In this document: piece by piece, positions 7,933 to 15,620 of the stretch
How the letters are laid out: every line of letters starts with the position of its first letter
Numbering within the stretch: the first letter of the stretch is position 1
Assembly: GCA_034717495.1 (NCBI GenBank)
Contig: JAYELL010000108.1
Location: 1-64,000 of the forward strand
Direction of reading: 5' to 3'
From: Chloroflexota bacterium
GTDB taxonomy: Bacteria; Chloroflexota; Anaerolineae; JAAEKA01
Length of the DNA: 64,000 nt
Translations under genes and position numbers: made by a program
Notes under the pieces: generated by a model
The model's input: only the letters and a program-made list of their open reading frames with translations
Database searches by the model: none
What the model was told of the DNA's origin: nothing

Positions 7933-9666
7933 ATGAGTGACGACTTCCAAACAGCTTCACCACAATCCGGGCAAGCATCGCTCCAGCCTGCTCTCTCCGT
8001 GGTTGAAGTGCCGGAAGATATCTCGGCAGCAGCCGTGCGCCAGGTTTTGCTGCAACACGCGGGCAGTCGAATTGCCCTGGTCTTCAGGTCGAATCCAGGT
8101 GCTAACGATGCGGCCGCTGGCGTTACCAGGGGATGGGCACAGATTCAGCGGGAGGGGCGGCCTTCCGACGAGGCAGGCCTGGTGCTGTTTCAGGTTTTGC
8201 GTCGACAGGCCGATGCACAGGGCAGTCAAGTTGCCATCGTTACACGCAACGAGCGCTTGCGTACCCAGGCCAACGATGCCGGTTTGCCCGTTTTCAGCAC
8301 GGTCGATGGCGCGCAGGATCATAGCTGGAACATGGGCCGTTCCCATTTGGACTACACCCCTCCCGGACCGTCCAGGAACCAGCGAGACACAATCAGCAGT
8401 CAGCGCAGGGCATGGTTGCCTTCGCGTTTTCGGCGTGTAGAAGTCTCCCAGGGGCGGCCGGGATCGACATCGCCCCTTCTGGAAGTGTTTGCGCTGGCTG
8501 CTGTGCTTTTCCTGAGTGTGGCCGCTGTTTCGGCCCTTTTGGCGTTCGTGGTGCCGTTGGCATCGGTCAAACTGGTGCCTGCCCAGGAGCCTATTGCCCA
8601 TCGGATTTCCCTGGTTGCCCGCACCGATGCCGAGACTGCTGAATACGGTAAGCTTCTGATACCCGCCCGCCGAATTGGCCAACGGGTAGAGGGGGATGGC
8701 ACGATCGAGGCTACCGGCAACCGTTCGGCTCCCGATCAGCCGGCGGTCGGGCAGGTCGTATTCACCAATCGCAGTTCCCAGCCCCAGGAGATCCCGGCAG
8801 GCACCGTGGTCGCTACCTCTACCGGCGCCAACGTCCGTTTTGAGACGCTGGAACCGGCATTGCTGGAGGGAGGCAGCGGTGCCCGGGTGCCCGTGGCGGT
8901 GCAGGCGCTCGAGCCAGGATCGGCAGGAAACGTGCGAGCCTTTTCGGTCAATACGGTCGAGGGGCCGATGGCATTGTCGCTAAATGTCATTAATCCGGCC
9001 AACATGGCCGGCGGTACCGTCAAGCAGGTGGCCGTGGTAACCCAGGCAGATAAGGATCGGCTACGAAGCCAGGTGTTGCAGCGGGTGACACAAGAGGCCT
9101 ACGTGGCCCTGGGTGATTTGCTGGACGAGGGTGAGTTTGTACCCCCCGATACGGTTGGAAGCCTGGTTGTTGCCGAGACATACGACCGCTTTACGGACGA
9201 GGAAGCCGATCAGGTGAGCCTTCGACTGCGCCTTCTTGCTACCGGAATCGCCGTTGACGGGGCCTCTGCTGAGGAATTTGCCCTCCGTGCGCTGGGCGAT
9301 GAGATTCCCCGGCGAGGACGGCTGCTTTCCGAGTCCATTGGTTTCACCCGGGGAAGCGAGACTGTTTCCTTCGACGGGGAAGATAACGCGGAAATCGCTT
9401 TTGATATGACCGCCAGCGGCGTTGCGGTAATCGACATCGATCCCGCCGCGGTGCGGGCCACGATTCGAGGGCTCCCGGAGGGGGAGGCTGTCGGCCAGCT
9501 CCAGCAAAACTGGCGACTGCAATCGCCTCCTGAGTTGACCCTGGGACCCGAATGGGTGCTTCCTGTGCTGCGAGAGCTGGATTTCAACTGGTTGCCTGTG
9601 CAGGTGGCGGACCGGGTGCCCTGGCTGCCATTTCGGACCCAGGTTCGGGTCGAGTTCATCGGTTAG
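7933..9666 (+). CDS. Baseplate J/gp47-like single-pass membrane protein
   Basis: 577 aa from the ATG at 7933; a longer open frame back to 7801 overlaps alaS and is unlikely. Residues about 20-140 form an alpha/beta region (AALVFRS-like strands, TRNERLR) resembling a nucleotide-binding or Rossmann-like fold. A single transmembrane helix follows at about 185-215. The extracytoplasmic part has the beta-rich pattern of baseplate J-type domains (VVFTNRSSQPQEIPAGTVV and following, about 265-420). Proteins annotated this way occur as lone chromosomal genes in Chloroflexota, with no phage tail genes nearby, and none are seen here. Function is unknown; an envelope structural role is an inference from its place between alaS, ruvX and mltG. 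Confidence 0.7.
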   Translation: MSDDFQTASPQSGQASLQPALSVVEVPEDISAAAVRQVLLQHAGSRIALVFRSNPGANDAAAGVTRGWAQIQREGRPSDEAGLVLFQVLRRQADAQGSQVAIVTRNERLRTQANDAGLPVFSTVDGAQDHSWNMGRSHLDYTPPGPSRNQRDTISSQRRAWLPSRFRRVEVSQGRPGSTSPLLEVFALAAVLFLSVAAVSALLAFVVPLASVKLVPAQEPIAHRISLVARTDAETAEYGKLLIPARRIGQRVEGDGTIEATGNRSAPDQPAVGQVVFTNRSSQPQEIPAGTVVATSTGANVRFETLEPALLEGGSGARVPVAVQALEPGSAGNVRAFSVNTVEGPMALSLNVINPANMAGGTVKQVAVVTQADKDRLRSQVLQRVTQEAYVALGDLLDEGEFVPPDTVGSLVVAETYDRFTDEEADQVSLRLRLLATGIAVDGASAEEFALRALGDEIPRRGRLLSESIGFTRGSETVSFDGEDNAEIAFDMTASGVAVIDIDPAAVRATIRGLPEGEAVGQLQQNWRLQSPPELTLGPEWVLPVLRELDFNWLPVQVADRVPWLPFRTQVRVEFIG

Positions 9667-9704
9667 CGGGTACCAGGTAACTGCACACCCCACCAAGCGG
9701 TGCG

Positions 9705-10208
9705 ATGATGGAAAGTGAAAACCCCTTGCCAAATGAGGGCCGTCTGATGGCCATTGACACCGGAGAGCGACGGGTTGGCGTTGCAATCTGCGATGCCCGC
9801 CAGGTTCTGGCAACGCCGCTGTCGGTGTTGACCAGGCGTTCAAAGGCTGAGGATTTCCAAAGGCTTGGACACATTGCCAGGGAAAACGAGATCGTTGGGC
9901 TGTTGGTTGGTCTTCCGCTCAACGCTGATGGCAGTGCTGGAACCCAGGCCAGACAGGCTGCCCGTTATGGGCATCGACTTGCTAGTTCCCTGGCCTTACC
10001 AGTGATTCTTTGGGATGAATATGGCTCCAGCCAGGAGGCAGCCAGGCGGCTTGCAGTAACTGGCAGGCGTTCGAACCGCGCCCATATCGACGCCGAAGCG
10101 GCTGCCATCATTCTGCAGGATTACCTGAATAGGGCGTCCATTGCAGCAGTTCAAGGGCAGACTGAGGAAACAAGGAAACAGGTAGACAAGGAACAGGGAA
10201 ACAAGTAA
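9705..10208 (+). CDS. ruvX: RuvX/YqgF-family Holliday-junction resolvase homologue
   Basis: 167 aa, typical for the family. The RNase-H-like fold is visible: MAIDTGERRVGVAICD (first catalytic Asp), VGLPLNADG, a LWDEYGSS strand (Glu) and IDAEAAAIILQDYL (last Asp). Members act in 16S rRNA 5'-end maturation and possibly in junction resolution. The last 15 or so codons (from about 10160) and the stop run through the octamer-repeat element, giving a low-complexity Lys/Gln/Glu tail that looks like repeat sequence captured into the gene. ATG 9705 is followed directly by a second ATG at 9708. Confidence 0.9.
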   Translation: MMESENPLPNEGRLMAIDTGERRVGVAICDARQVLATPLSVLTRRSKAEDFQRLGHIARENEIVGLLVGLPLNADGSAGTQARQAARYGHRLASSLALPVILWDEYGSSQEAARRLAVTGRRSNRAHIDAEAAAIILQDYLNRASIAAVQGQTEETRKQVDKEQGNK

Positions 10209-10304
10209 ACAAGTAAACAAGGAGCCAGGCCTTGGTGCATCGGCTAACTTATCTACTTGTCTACTTGTCTACTTGCCTACTTGTTCACCTATCTACTTCT
10301 CTGC
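10170..10304. repeat. Inverted octamer-repeat element between ruvX and mltG
   Basis: Left arm 10170-10224 is seven near-octamers of the ACAAGTAA/ACAAGGAA type. The right arm, 10249-10304, is seven octamers of the TTGTCTAC type, roughly the reverse complement. A 24-bp spacer separates them. The RNA could fold into an imperfect stem of about 50 bp. The ruvX stop codon (10206-10208) sits within an octamer, and mltG starts four bases after the element. Confidence 0.8.
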
Positions 10305-10307
10305 AAA

Positions 10308-11678
10308 ATGACCGAATCGAAACAGACCGATACCCAAGGCAATATCAAGCGGCGAACTGTGGGTTCTGCACCCGAACCGCGGACCTTGCCGCGCCGTGCC
10401 CGCAAACCACTTTATGTAGGGCAGAAACCAGCGCCGGCGGAGCGGAAACCGTTGCCCTGGTACGTCCGTTTGCTCGATCCTCGCATTTATCTGAAGCTGG
10501 CGATTTCGCTGGTTGCGCTATCGGCTGTAGGTTTGATGCTGGTAGTAGGTGGTCAGCACTTGAACCAGCAGTGGGAAGCGAAACCGGAACCGGCCCTGGG
10601 CCTTGTTCGTCCCGGCCAGGCAACGGGCGAGGCCCTGAGTCTCGATAACCTCGAGGACACTCTGATCGGCTTATACCTGCGAATGCAGCAGTCATCGCTG
10701 ACAGCGGCACCGGGTGCCAGCGATGCACCCGTTCCGTTTTTTATTGATTCGGGCGAGACGGCCACCAGTGTCGCCGACCGGCTGGCGGAGATGGGGCTGA
10801 TTAGCGATGCTGATCTATTCCGGCTGTACATGCGCTACAACGGCATCGACCAGAAACTGGAAGCAGGTGACTTCGTGCTTGCGCCCAATATGACCATGCC
10901 TGAAATTGCTCAATCGTTGCAGCGGGCCCTTGTTCAGGAGGTGGTTGTCACGGTGCCGGAAGGTTGGCGGGCCGAACAGGTTGCCGATATGCTTGCCGAA
11001 GAAGGAATCATGGATGCCGACGGTTTTATGGCGGCAGTTCGCGCCGGTGATCCAATGGCACTCGGATTGGGCGAGTATGATTTTTTGGCCGATCGGCCAC
11101 TGAGCGCCAGCCTGGAGGGCTATCTATTTCCCGACACTTACCGGGTTCCTGCTAAGTCTGATCCGGCGGATCTCCTTGGCGTCATGTTGGACAATTTCGA
11201 CGCCAAGATCTCATCTGAGATGCGAGCCGCAGCCGTTGCCTCTGGCCTGAGTCTCTATCAGGCTCTGATATTGGCGTCCATTGTCGAACGAGAGGCGGTT
11301 CAGGCGGATGAACGGCCCCTTATTGCCAGCGTTTATCGGAATCGGCTGTCAGGTGCCTGCGACGAAGAGGTGGGCGGCCTCTATTTGCAGGCGGATCCCA
11401 CCGTGCAATATGCCCGCGGTCGTCCTGGGGATTGGTGGTGGAAGCCCCAATCTATAGAGGATTACCAGCACGTTCAGGATCCCTACAACACCTACCTATA
11501 TCCGGGTCTGCCTCCAGGTCCCATTGCCACTCCCGGTTTATCAGCCCTGGAATCGACGATTCGACCTGCTGAAACGCAGTATTGTTTTTTTGTCGCCACC
11601 GGCGACGAGGGCCGTCATGTGTTTGCCCGAACCCTGGCCGAACATGAGGCAAACGTGGCAGCCTACCAGTCACAGTAA
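10308..11678 (+). CDS. mltG: Endolytic murein transglycosylase MltG (YceG-like)
   Basis: 456 aa from the ATG at 10308. An upstream in-frame start at 10257 would translate the octamer repeat and is rejected. The basic, Pro-rich cytoplasmic N-terminus precedes one transmembrane helix at about residues 60-85. A LysM-like segment follows, then the YceG catalytic domain with the family motif LILASIVEREA, whose Glu is the expected catalytic acid, plus DPTVQYA and YNTYLYPGLPPGPI. The enzyme cleaves nascent glycan strands at the membrane and sets strand length. Its presence indicates that the organism makes peptidoglycan. Stop at 11678 leads closely into the next gene. Confidence 0.95.
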   Translation: MTESKQTDTQGNIKRRTVGSAPEPRTLPRRARKPLYVGQKPAPAERKPLPWYVRLLDPRIYLKLAISLVALSAVGLMLVVGGQHLNQQWEAKPEPALGLVRPGQATGEALSLDNLEDTLIGLYLRMQQSSLTAAPGASDAPVPFFIDSGETATSVADRLAEMGLISDADLFRLYMRYNGIDQKLEAGDFVLAPNMTMPEIAQSLQRALVQEVVVTVPEGWRAEQVADMLAEEGIMDADGFMAAVRAGDPMALGLGEYDFLADRPLSASLEGYLFPDTYRVPAKSDPADLLGVMLDNFDAKISSEMRAAAVASGLSLYQALILASIVEREAVQADERPLIASVYRNRLSGACDEEVGGLYLQADPTVQYARGRPGDWWWKPQSIEDYQHVQDPYNTYLYPGLPPGPIATPGLSALESTIRPAETQYCFFVATGDEGRHVFARTLAEHEANVAAYQSQ

Positions 11679-11747
11679 TCGACCGTGAGGTTGAGCCTGC
11701 ATGAACAGCGTTTTTGGCCTACCTGTTTGCGTTTACCAGGAAAAGAA

Positions 11748-12878
11748 GTGTTAGACCCATCGATTTGCAGGCGGTCTCCATCATTCTATGTTGGGATGTT
11801 ACTGGTTGTGGTCCTGAGCCAATTTCTGCTTGGGTGCTACGGCAGTACCAGGCCAGTGGTAAAATTGGGCTTGATTGCACCTTTCGAAGAGTTGTACCGG
11901 GATGATGGTTACCGCGCTCTCCATGCCGCAAAACTGGCTATTAACCGGCGAAACGCATCGGGCGGTATCGCCGGACATTCGGTAGCCCTGCTGGCGCTAA
12001 ACGACAACGGCCGCGCCGAAGAAGCTACCCTGCAGGCTCGGAAACTGGCTGTCGATCGGGATGTCCTGGGCGTGATCGGCCCAATCCAGTTGCATACGGC
12101 CGTTGCAGCTGGCTCCGAGTTGGGCGCCCATGGATTGCCCTGGATTGTGCCTGTTTCAATCGAGACAAAGGATTTGGGGAATGGCTTTGGCCTGGCCGCC
12201 GGGCCGGAGGAACTGGGCGAAAGAGCCGTTACCTTTCTGGTCGAAAAGGGAGTCGACGACAGGATCGTCATCTTTAGTGACCAGCCAACTGCATTCGCTG
12301 GTGCCCGCAGGGCCGCTGCCATGTCCGGGATTGATCTTCTGGAGATGCCGTTAGATGTGGAGGCCCCTGCACCGGCCGGGCAGGGATATGTGTGGCTCAA
12401 CGGGGCCGAGGATGGCGCCAGACTCGCAGAGCAAATCAGTTCTGACATCCTGGCAAATTCTCCCCTGATTGGCAGCCAGGGGATTGGTTCATCGGTGTTC
12501 CCGGCTCGCGCAGACTCCGCAGCCGCCGGTACCTGGTGGATGAGTTCCGGCCCCGGGCGAGGACAGTTAGATCCAGCTTTTATTAAGGCGTACCGGGAGT
12601 TGGCAGGCATGGACCCCGGTCCACAGGAAGCACTGATCTACGATGCGGCAAACTTGTATCTCGATGCGATCGAGCGGACCGTGGAGCAGAGGGACTCGCT
12701 GACGCGCGAGTCTGTGCGGGAAGCGATTCTGGCTTTGGGACAGCAGGGCTGGCAGGGGGTTTCAGGCCAGGTAAGCTGGCAGGCCTGCGACTGCGGTTCT
12801 GACGTGCCATGCTGGCGATGGCAGGACGCTCCTTTGAATCTTTTTCCCGTAGAATCGGGCATTGCCGTGGAGGATTAG
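11748..12878 (+). CDS. Leu/Ile/Val-type periplasmic-binding lipoprotein
   Basis: The start is uncertain. GTG 11748, preceded by AGGAAAAG, gives 376 aa and a short lipoprotein leader with two Arg; GTG 11685 would add 21 residues. The lipobox FLLGC follows a hydrophobic stretch. The mature protein has type I periplasmic-binding-protein features: KLGLIAPF, AINRRNASGGIAG, LALNDNGRAEEAT, VLGVIGPIQ and GLPWIVPVSI. It presumably binds a small ligand at the outer face of the membrane. No permease or ATPase of the branched-chain type lies in the window, so it may serve as a receptor or use a transporter elsewhere. The ligand cannot be read from sequence. It is followed after 3 bp by the glycosyltransferase. 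Confidence 0.8.
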   Translation: MLDPSICRRSPSFYVGMLLVVVLSQFLLGCYGSTRPVVKLGLIAPFEELYRDDGYRALHAAKLAINRRNASGGIAGHSVALLALNDNGRAEEATLQARKLAVDRDVLGVIGPIQLHTAVAAGSELGAHGLPWIVPVSIETKDLGNGFGLAAGPEELGERAVTFLVEKGVDDRIVIFSDQPTAFAGARRAAAMSGIDLLEMPLDVEAPAPAGQGYVWLNGAEDGARLAEQISSDILANSPLIGSQGIGSSVFPARADSAAAGTWWMSSGPGRGQLDPAFIKAYRELAGMDPGPQEALIYDAANLYLDAIERTVEQRDSLTRESVREAILALGQQGWQGVSGQVSWQACDCGSDVPCWRWQDAPLNLFPVESGIAVED

Positions 12879-12881
12879 GAA

Positions 12882-14096
12882 ATGCGTGTAATGGTGATGT
12901 CCTGGGAGTATCCTCCTCATATCACCGGAGGCATGGGAGAGCATGTGAAGCAGATTGTGCCCGCCCTGCTGGCGCTGGACCCTGGTCTGGCGGTTGACGT
13001 TGTAACCCCGACCTTTTTCGGCGAGACAGCGGTCGACAAATCGCCGCAATTGACCATCCACCGGGTCGCCGTCGAAAGGCCACGGCGAAACGAATTCTTC
13101 GACGATGTGCAGCGCGCCAACAGGGTGCTCGCCGCAGCGGCAGATGATATCTATCGCGAGTCTGGCGATGTTGACTTCATCCATGTTCATGATTGGTTGA
13201 CCGGACCGGCCAGTCTGGTGCTGAATCAGACCTTCGGTGTTCCGATATTGACCACCGTGCATGCCACTGAAAGAGGGCGTTATCGGGGGTCTCTTCACAG
13301 CGAAATGTCCCGGGCAATCGACTCTGTTGAATGTGAGTTGGCTCAGCGATCTGGCCAAATCATTGCGTGCAGCAAGGTCATGGCTCATGAGGTCTGTAAC
13401 TATTTTGGTATTGGCTGCCACAAGCTCAGCGTCATACCCAACGGAGTCGACGCTACGAGGTTTCGGCCGTTGAGAGAATCGGACCACACCGAGTTTCGTC
13501 TTCAATACGCAGAGCCAGACGAGTGCATCATATTCAATGTGGGCCGCCTCGTCTATGAAAAGGGTGCTGATCTTGTCATCGAGGCTGCCCCGGCCATCTT
13601 AACACGATTTCCCAAAACGAAGTTTGTCATTGGTGGTCGCGGACCTCTGCTTCCCGGCCTTGAGCAGCGCAGCGCCGAGTTGGGCCTGGAGGATAGAGTG
13701 ATCTTAGCCGGCTATCTGAGCGACCTCGACCGGGACCAGCTTTATGTCATCGCAGACTGCTGTGTTTTTCCAAGCCGGTACGAACCCTTTGGGATTGTTG
13801 CCCTCGAGAGCATGGCTGCCGGTACGCCGGTAGTTGCCAGTGGTGTGGGAGGCCTGGGAACAGTGGTAACTCATGAGGTTACCGGCCTGACCATTTTTTC
13901 CGAAAATGTGGACTCGTTGGCCTGGGGAATCATCCAGACGCTGGGGGATCCGATCGCCGCCGAAAGACGGGCAAACCGGGCACTGGATGCCGTTGAGACC
14001 TGTCTTGCCTGGCCAGTGATTGCCGGCATGACTCTTGAGCTCTACCATGATTTCTCGAAAGCGGGCGAGCAATTGGAAAGAGCCGCGGATCTGTGA
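12882..14096 (+). CDS. GT4-family glycosyltransferase
   Basis: 404 aa with the GT-B fold. The N-terminal domain opens with SWEYPPHITGGMGEHV, the glycine-rich acceptor-side loop found in GT4 and starch/glycogen-synthase-like enzymes. HVHDWLTG and ATERGRYRGSLHS follow. The C-terminal domain has NVGRLVYEKGADLVIEA, a Gly-rich strand and the EPFGIVALESMA motif, whose first Glu contacts the nucleotide sugar. An alpha-glucan or glycolipid product is plausible, but the substrate is not determined. The start is coupled to the preceding lipoprotein gene (GAGGATTAGGAA upstream). The stop codon lies in the loop of the terminator. Confidence 0.88.
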   Translation: MRVMVMSWEYPPHITGGMGEHVKQIVPALLALDPGLAVDVVTPTFFGETAVDKSPQLTIHRVAVERPRRNEFFDDVQRANRVLAAAADDIYRESGDVDFIHVHDWLTGPASLVLNQTFGVPILTTVHATERGRYRGSLHSEMSRAIDSVECELAQRSGQIIACSKVMAHEVCNYFGIGCHKLSVIPNGVDATRFRPLRESDHTEFRLQYAEPDECIIFNVGRLVYEKGADLVIEAAPAILTRFPKTKFVIGGRGPLLPGLEQRSAELGLEDRVILAGYLSDLDRDQLYVIADCCVFPSRYEPFGIVALESMAAGTPVVASGVGGLGTVVTHEVTGLTIFSENVDSLAWGIIQTLGDPIAAERRANRALDAVETCLAWPVIAGMTLELYHDFSKAGEQLERAADL

Positions 14097-14142
14097 CCCG
14101 CGGCCCTTTCTAAATCTTTTTTCGCCCGGGCATTGCCCGGGC
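14082..14142. terminator. Double stem-loop terminator between convergent genes
   Basis: The first hairpin (GCCGCGG 14082-14088 / CCGCGGC 14098-14104) is followed by a CCTTTCT...CTTTTTT tract. The second (GCCCGGGC-ATT-GCCCGGGC, 14124-14142) lies just beyond. Together they separate the plus-strand GT4 gene from the minus-strand lipoprotein gene. Confidence 0.75.
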
Positions 14143-14214
14143 AGGTTCTGTTGATATCTCAGCAACCAGCGGTTGAGACCGATGGCTGTTGCGGGAAGTA
14201 AGCTCCGTTGTCGA

Positions 14215-15432
14215 TTACTCGGTGGTGGCCATGATCTGGGTTTGACCGGTGTTGTCGTCTTCCGTGATGAGTACCGCTAAAGACTGGCCATCTTTTGTAA
14301 ACTCCAGGCTCGTGAAGCCACCCATGGACATCGAGGAGTCCTCGTTCTTGGTCCAACCCAGGTCCGCTAGCACCTCTTCGTAAAAGACCAGAACGTCTTC
14401 CACTGACAAATCGCTTGCCATCGTGAGGAATTCGGCGCTTGCCATCATGACGGTGGCGCCATCCGGGGTGGGAAAGCCCTCATCTTCAAAGCCTGCCAGT
14501 TCCGTTCCCTGCGTTGCCTCATCCGGGATTTCAATCACCAGGTCGCTGTTAACGTCGGACAGCTCGAACTCCATGTGCATGGAACCTTCTCCAAGTCCGA
14601 TGGTCAGGGGACCGCCGCCCCCTTCCTTAACCACCACATCGAGTACATACTTGGTGACAAAATCGCCATCCTTGGCGATCCAGACTTCGCCCTCAGCATC
14701 GACCTTGCTGGTGTCGGTGCCCAGCCAGAGTGCCATGCTGTTTTCGTTGAAGGCATAGTGGCGGCTGGCCATCCCGTTGATTTTTTCGTCGGGACGGATG
14801 CGGTGCAGATCTTCCAGGTTGGAGAAGAGCACCCCGGAGTTGGTGAGAAAGGCACTATTCGGATCACCGAAGGGGGTGTTAGCGCCACCGATGCGGATCC
14901 ATCCTTCGCCAGACAGGTTTCCGATGAACTCGTCGCCTATCTGGTAGAATTCAATGGTCTCCTCGTCCAAACTGGCATCAGCGTCAGCGCCCAGATCTTC
15001 GTAGCTCATCGTCATGTACCGAGCCATGGGATCCCGGGTGTATTCGGACGTGATTTCCACGCGACTCTCGCCGGCCAACTCATCATCGCCGGTGGACTTG
15101 GTTACCACCATGGTGGTACTGCGATAGCTGTCCAGGTCATCCAGCGAGGCAAGCTGTTCCGCGGTGATCACAGCCTCATCTTCCTGAGCTTCCTCCTGGA
15201 CTGGTTCGGGCGTCGCTGTTGGAGGGACGGGTGTCGCGGTCGGTTCTTCCGCAGCAGGCGCTGGCGGCGGTGCTACGGTTTCCTCGGCGTCTTCTGGCTC
15301 CACAACTTCCGAGGAACCGGCGTCCTGATCTATCACAGCTGTGTCTTCAGGGGCGGACTGGTCGCCGCCGCCGCAGGCGGCAACGAAGACGAGAATCAGA
15401 ATCAAAAATAGGGGCAGAAAAACACGTCTCAT
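14215..15432 (-). CDS. Lipoprotein with Pro/Glu-rich linker, LolA/LppX-like fold suspected
   Basis: 405 aa. It starts with a clear lipoprotein leader (MRRVFLPLFLILILVFVAAC), and AAGGAG precedes the ATG. A low-complexity Asp/Glu/Pro/Thr linker spans about residues 25-90. Then comes a beta-rich region with alternating strands (ITSEYTRDPMARYMTMSYE, EFYQIGDEFIGN, GWIRIGG, SRHYAFNENSMALWLG, GEVWIAKDGDFVTKYVLDV) of the kind seen in LolA/LppX-like outer-surface proteins that hold lipid. The C-terminal part (SVEDVLVFYEEVLADLGW) resembles a small stand-alone domain. Function is unknown. It has its own strong promoter. Confidence 0.8.
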   Translation of the reverse strand: MRRVFLPLFLILILVFVAACGGGDQSAPEDTAVIDQDAGSSEVVEPEDAEETVAPPPAPAAEEPTATPVPPTATPEPVQEEAQEDEAVITAEQLASLDDLDSYRSTTMVVTKSTGDDELAGESRVEITSEYTRDPMARYMTMSYEDLGADADASLDEETIEFYQIGDEFIGNLSGEGWIRIGGANTPFGDPNSAFLTNSGVLFSNLEDLHRIRPDEKINGMASRHYAFNENSMALWLGTDTSKVDAEGEVWIAKDGDFVTKYVLDVVVKEGGGGPLTIGLGEGSMHMEFELSDVNSDLVIEIPDEATQGTELAGFEDEGFPTPDGATVMMASAEFLTMASDLSVEDVLVFYEEVLADLGWTKNEDSSMSMGGFTSLEFTKDGQSLAVLITEDDNTGQTQIMATTE

Positions 15433-15486
15433 TTTTTACTCCTTAAGTCGGGCACGATGCCTTTGGGGGTTGTTGATGCGATGCGA

Positions 15487-15515
15487 ATAGTACACTCAAA
15501 AATGACTGTTGTCAA
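15487..15515 (-). promoter_or_regulatory. Promoter of the lipoprotein gene
   Basis: On the minus strand: TTGACA (15515-15510), 17-bp spacer, TACTAT (15492-15487). It leaves a leader of about 48 nt before the ATG at 15432. Confidence 0.75.
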
Positions 15516-15620
15516 ACCGAACGGAGAGAGTGGGCAGCAATTCCGAATATGCAGCGGAGCCCAGGTTGTGCGAAGCTTCCTTGACGCCATACCACATCTC
15601 TATAACCAACAACCATAATG

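Noticed and set aside
7933-9666. Prophage or tail-like particle remnant
   Set aside because: Apart from the baseplate-J-like fold there are no tail, capsid, lysis or integrase genes, and housekeeping genes flank it on both sides.
14124-14142. CRISPR-like or REP-like repeat
   Set aside because: A single GC-rich hairpin next to a terminator, with no second copy seen in the window.
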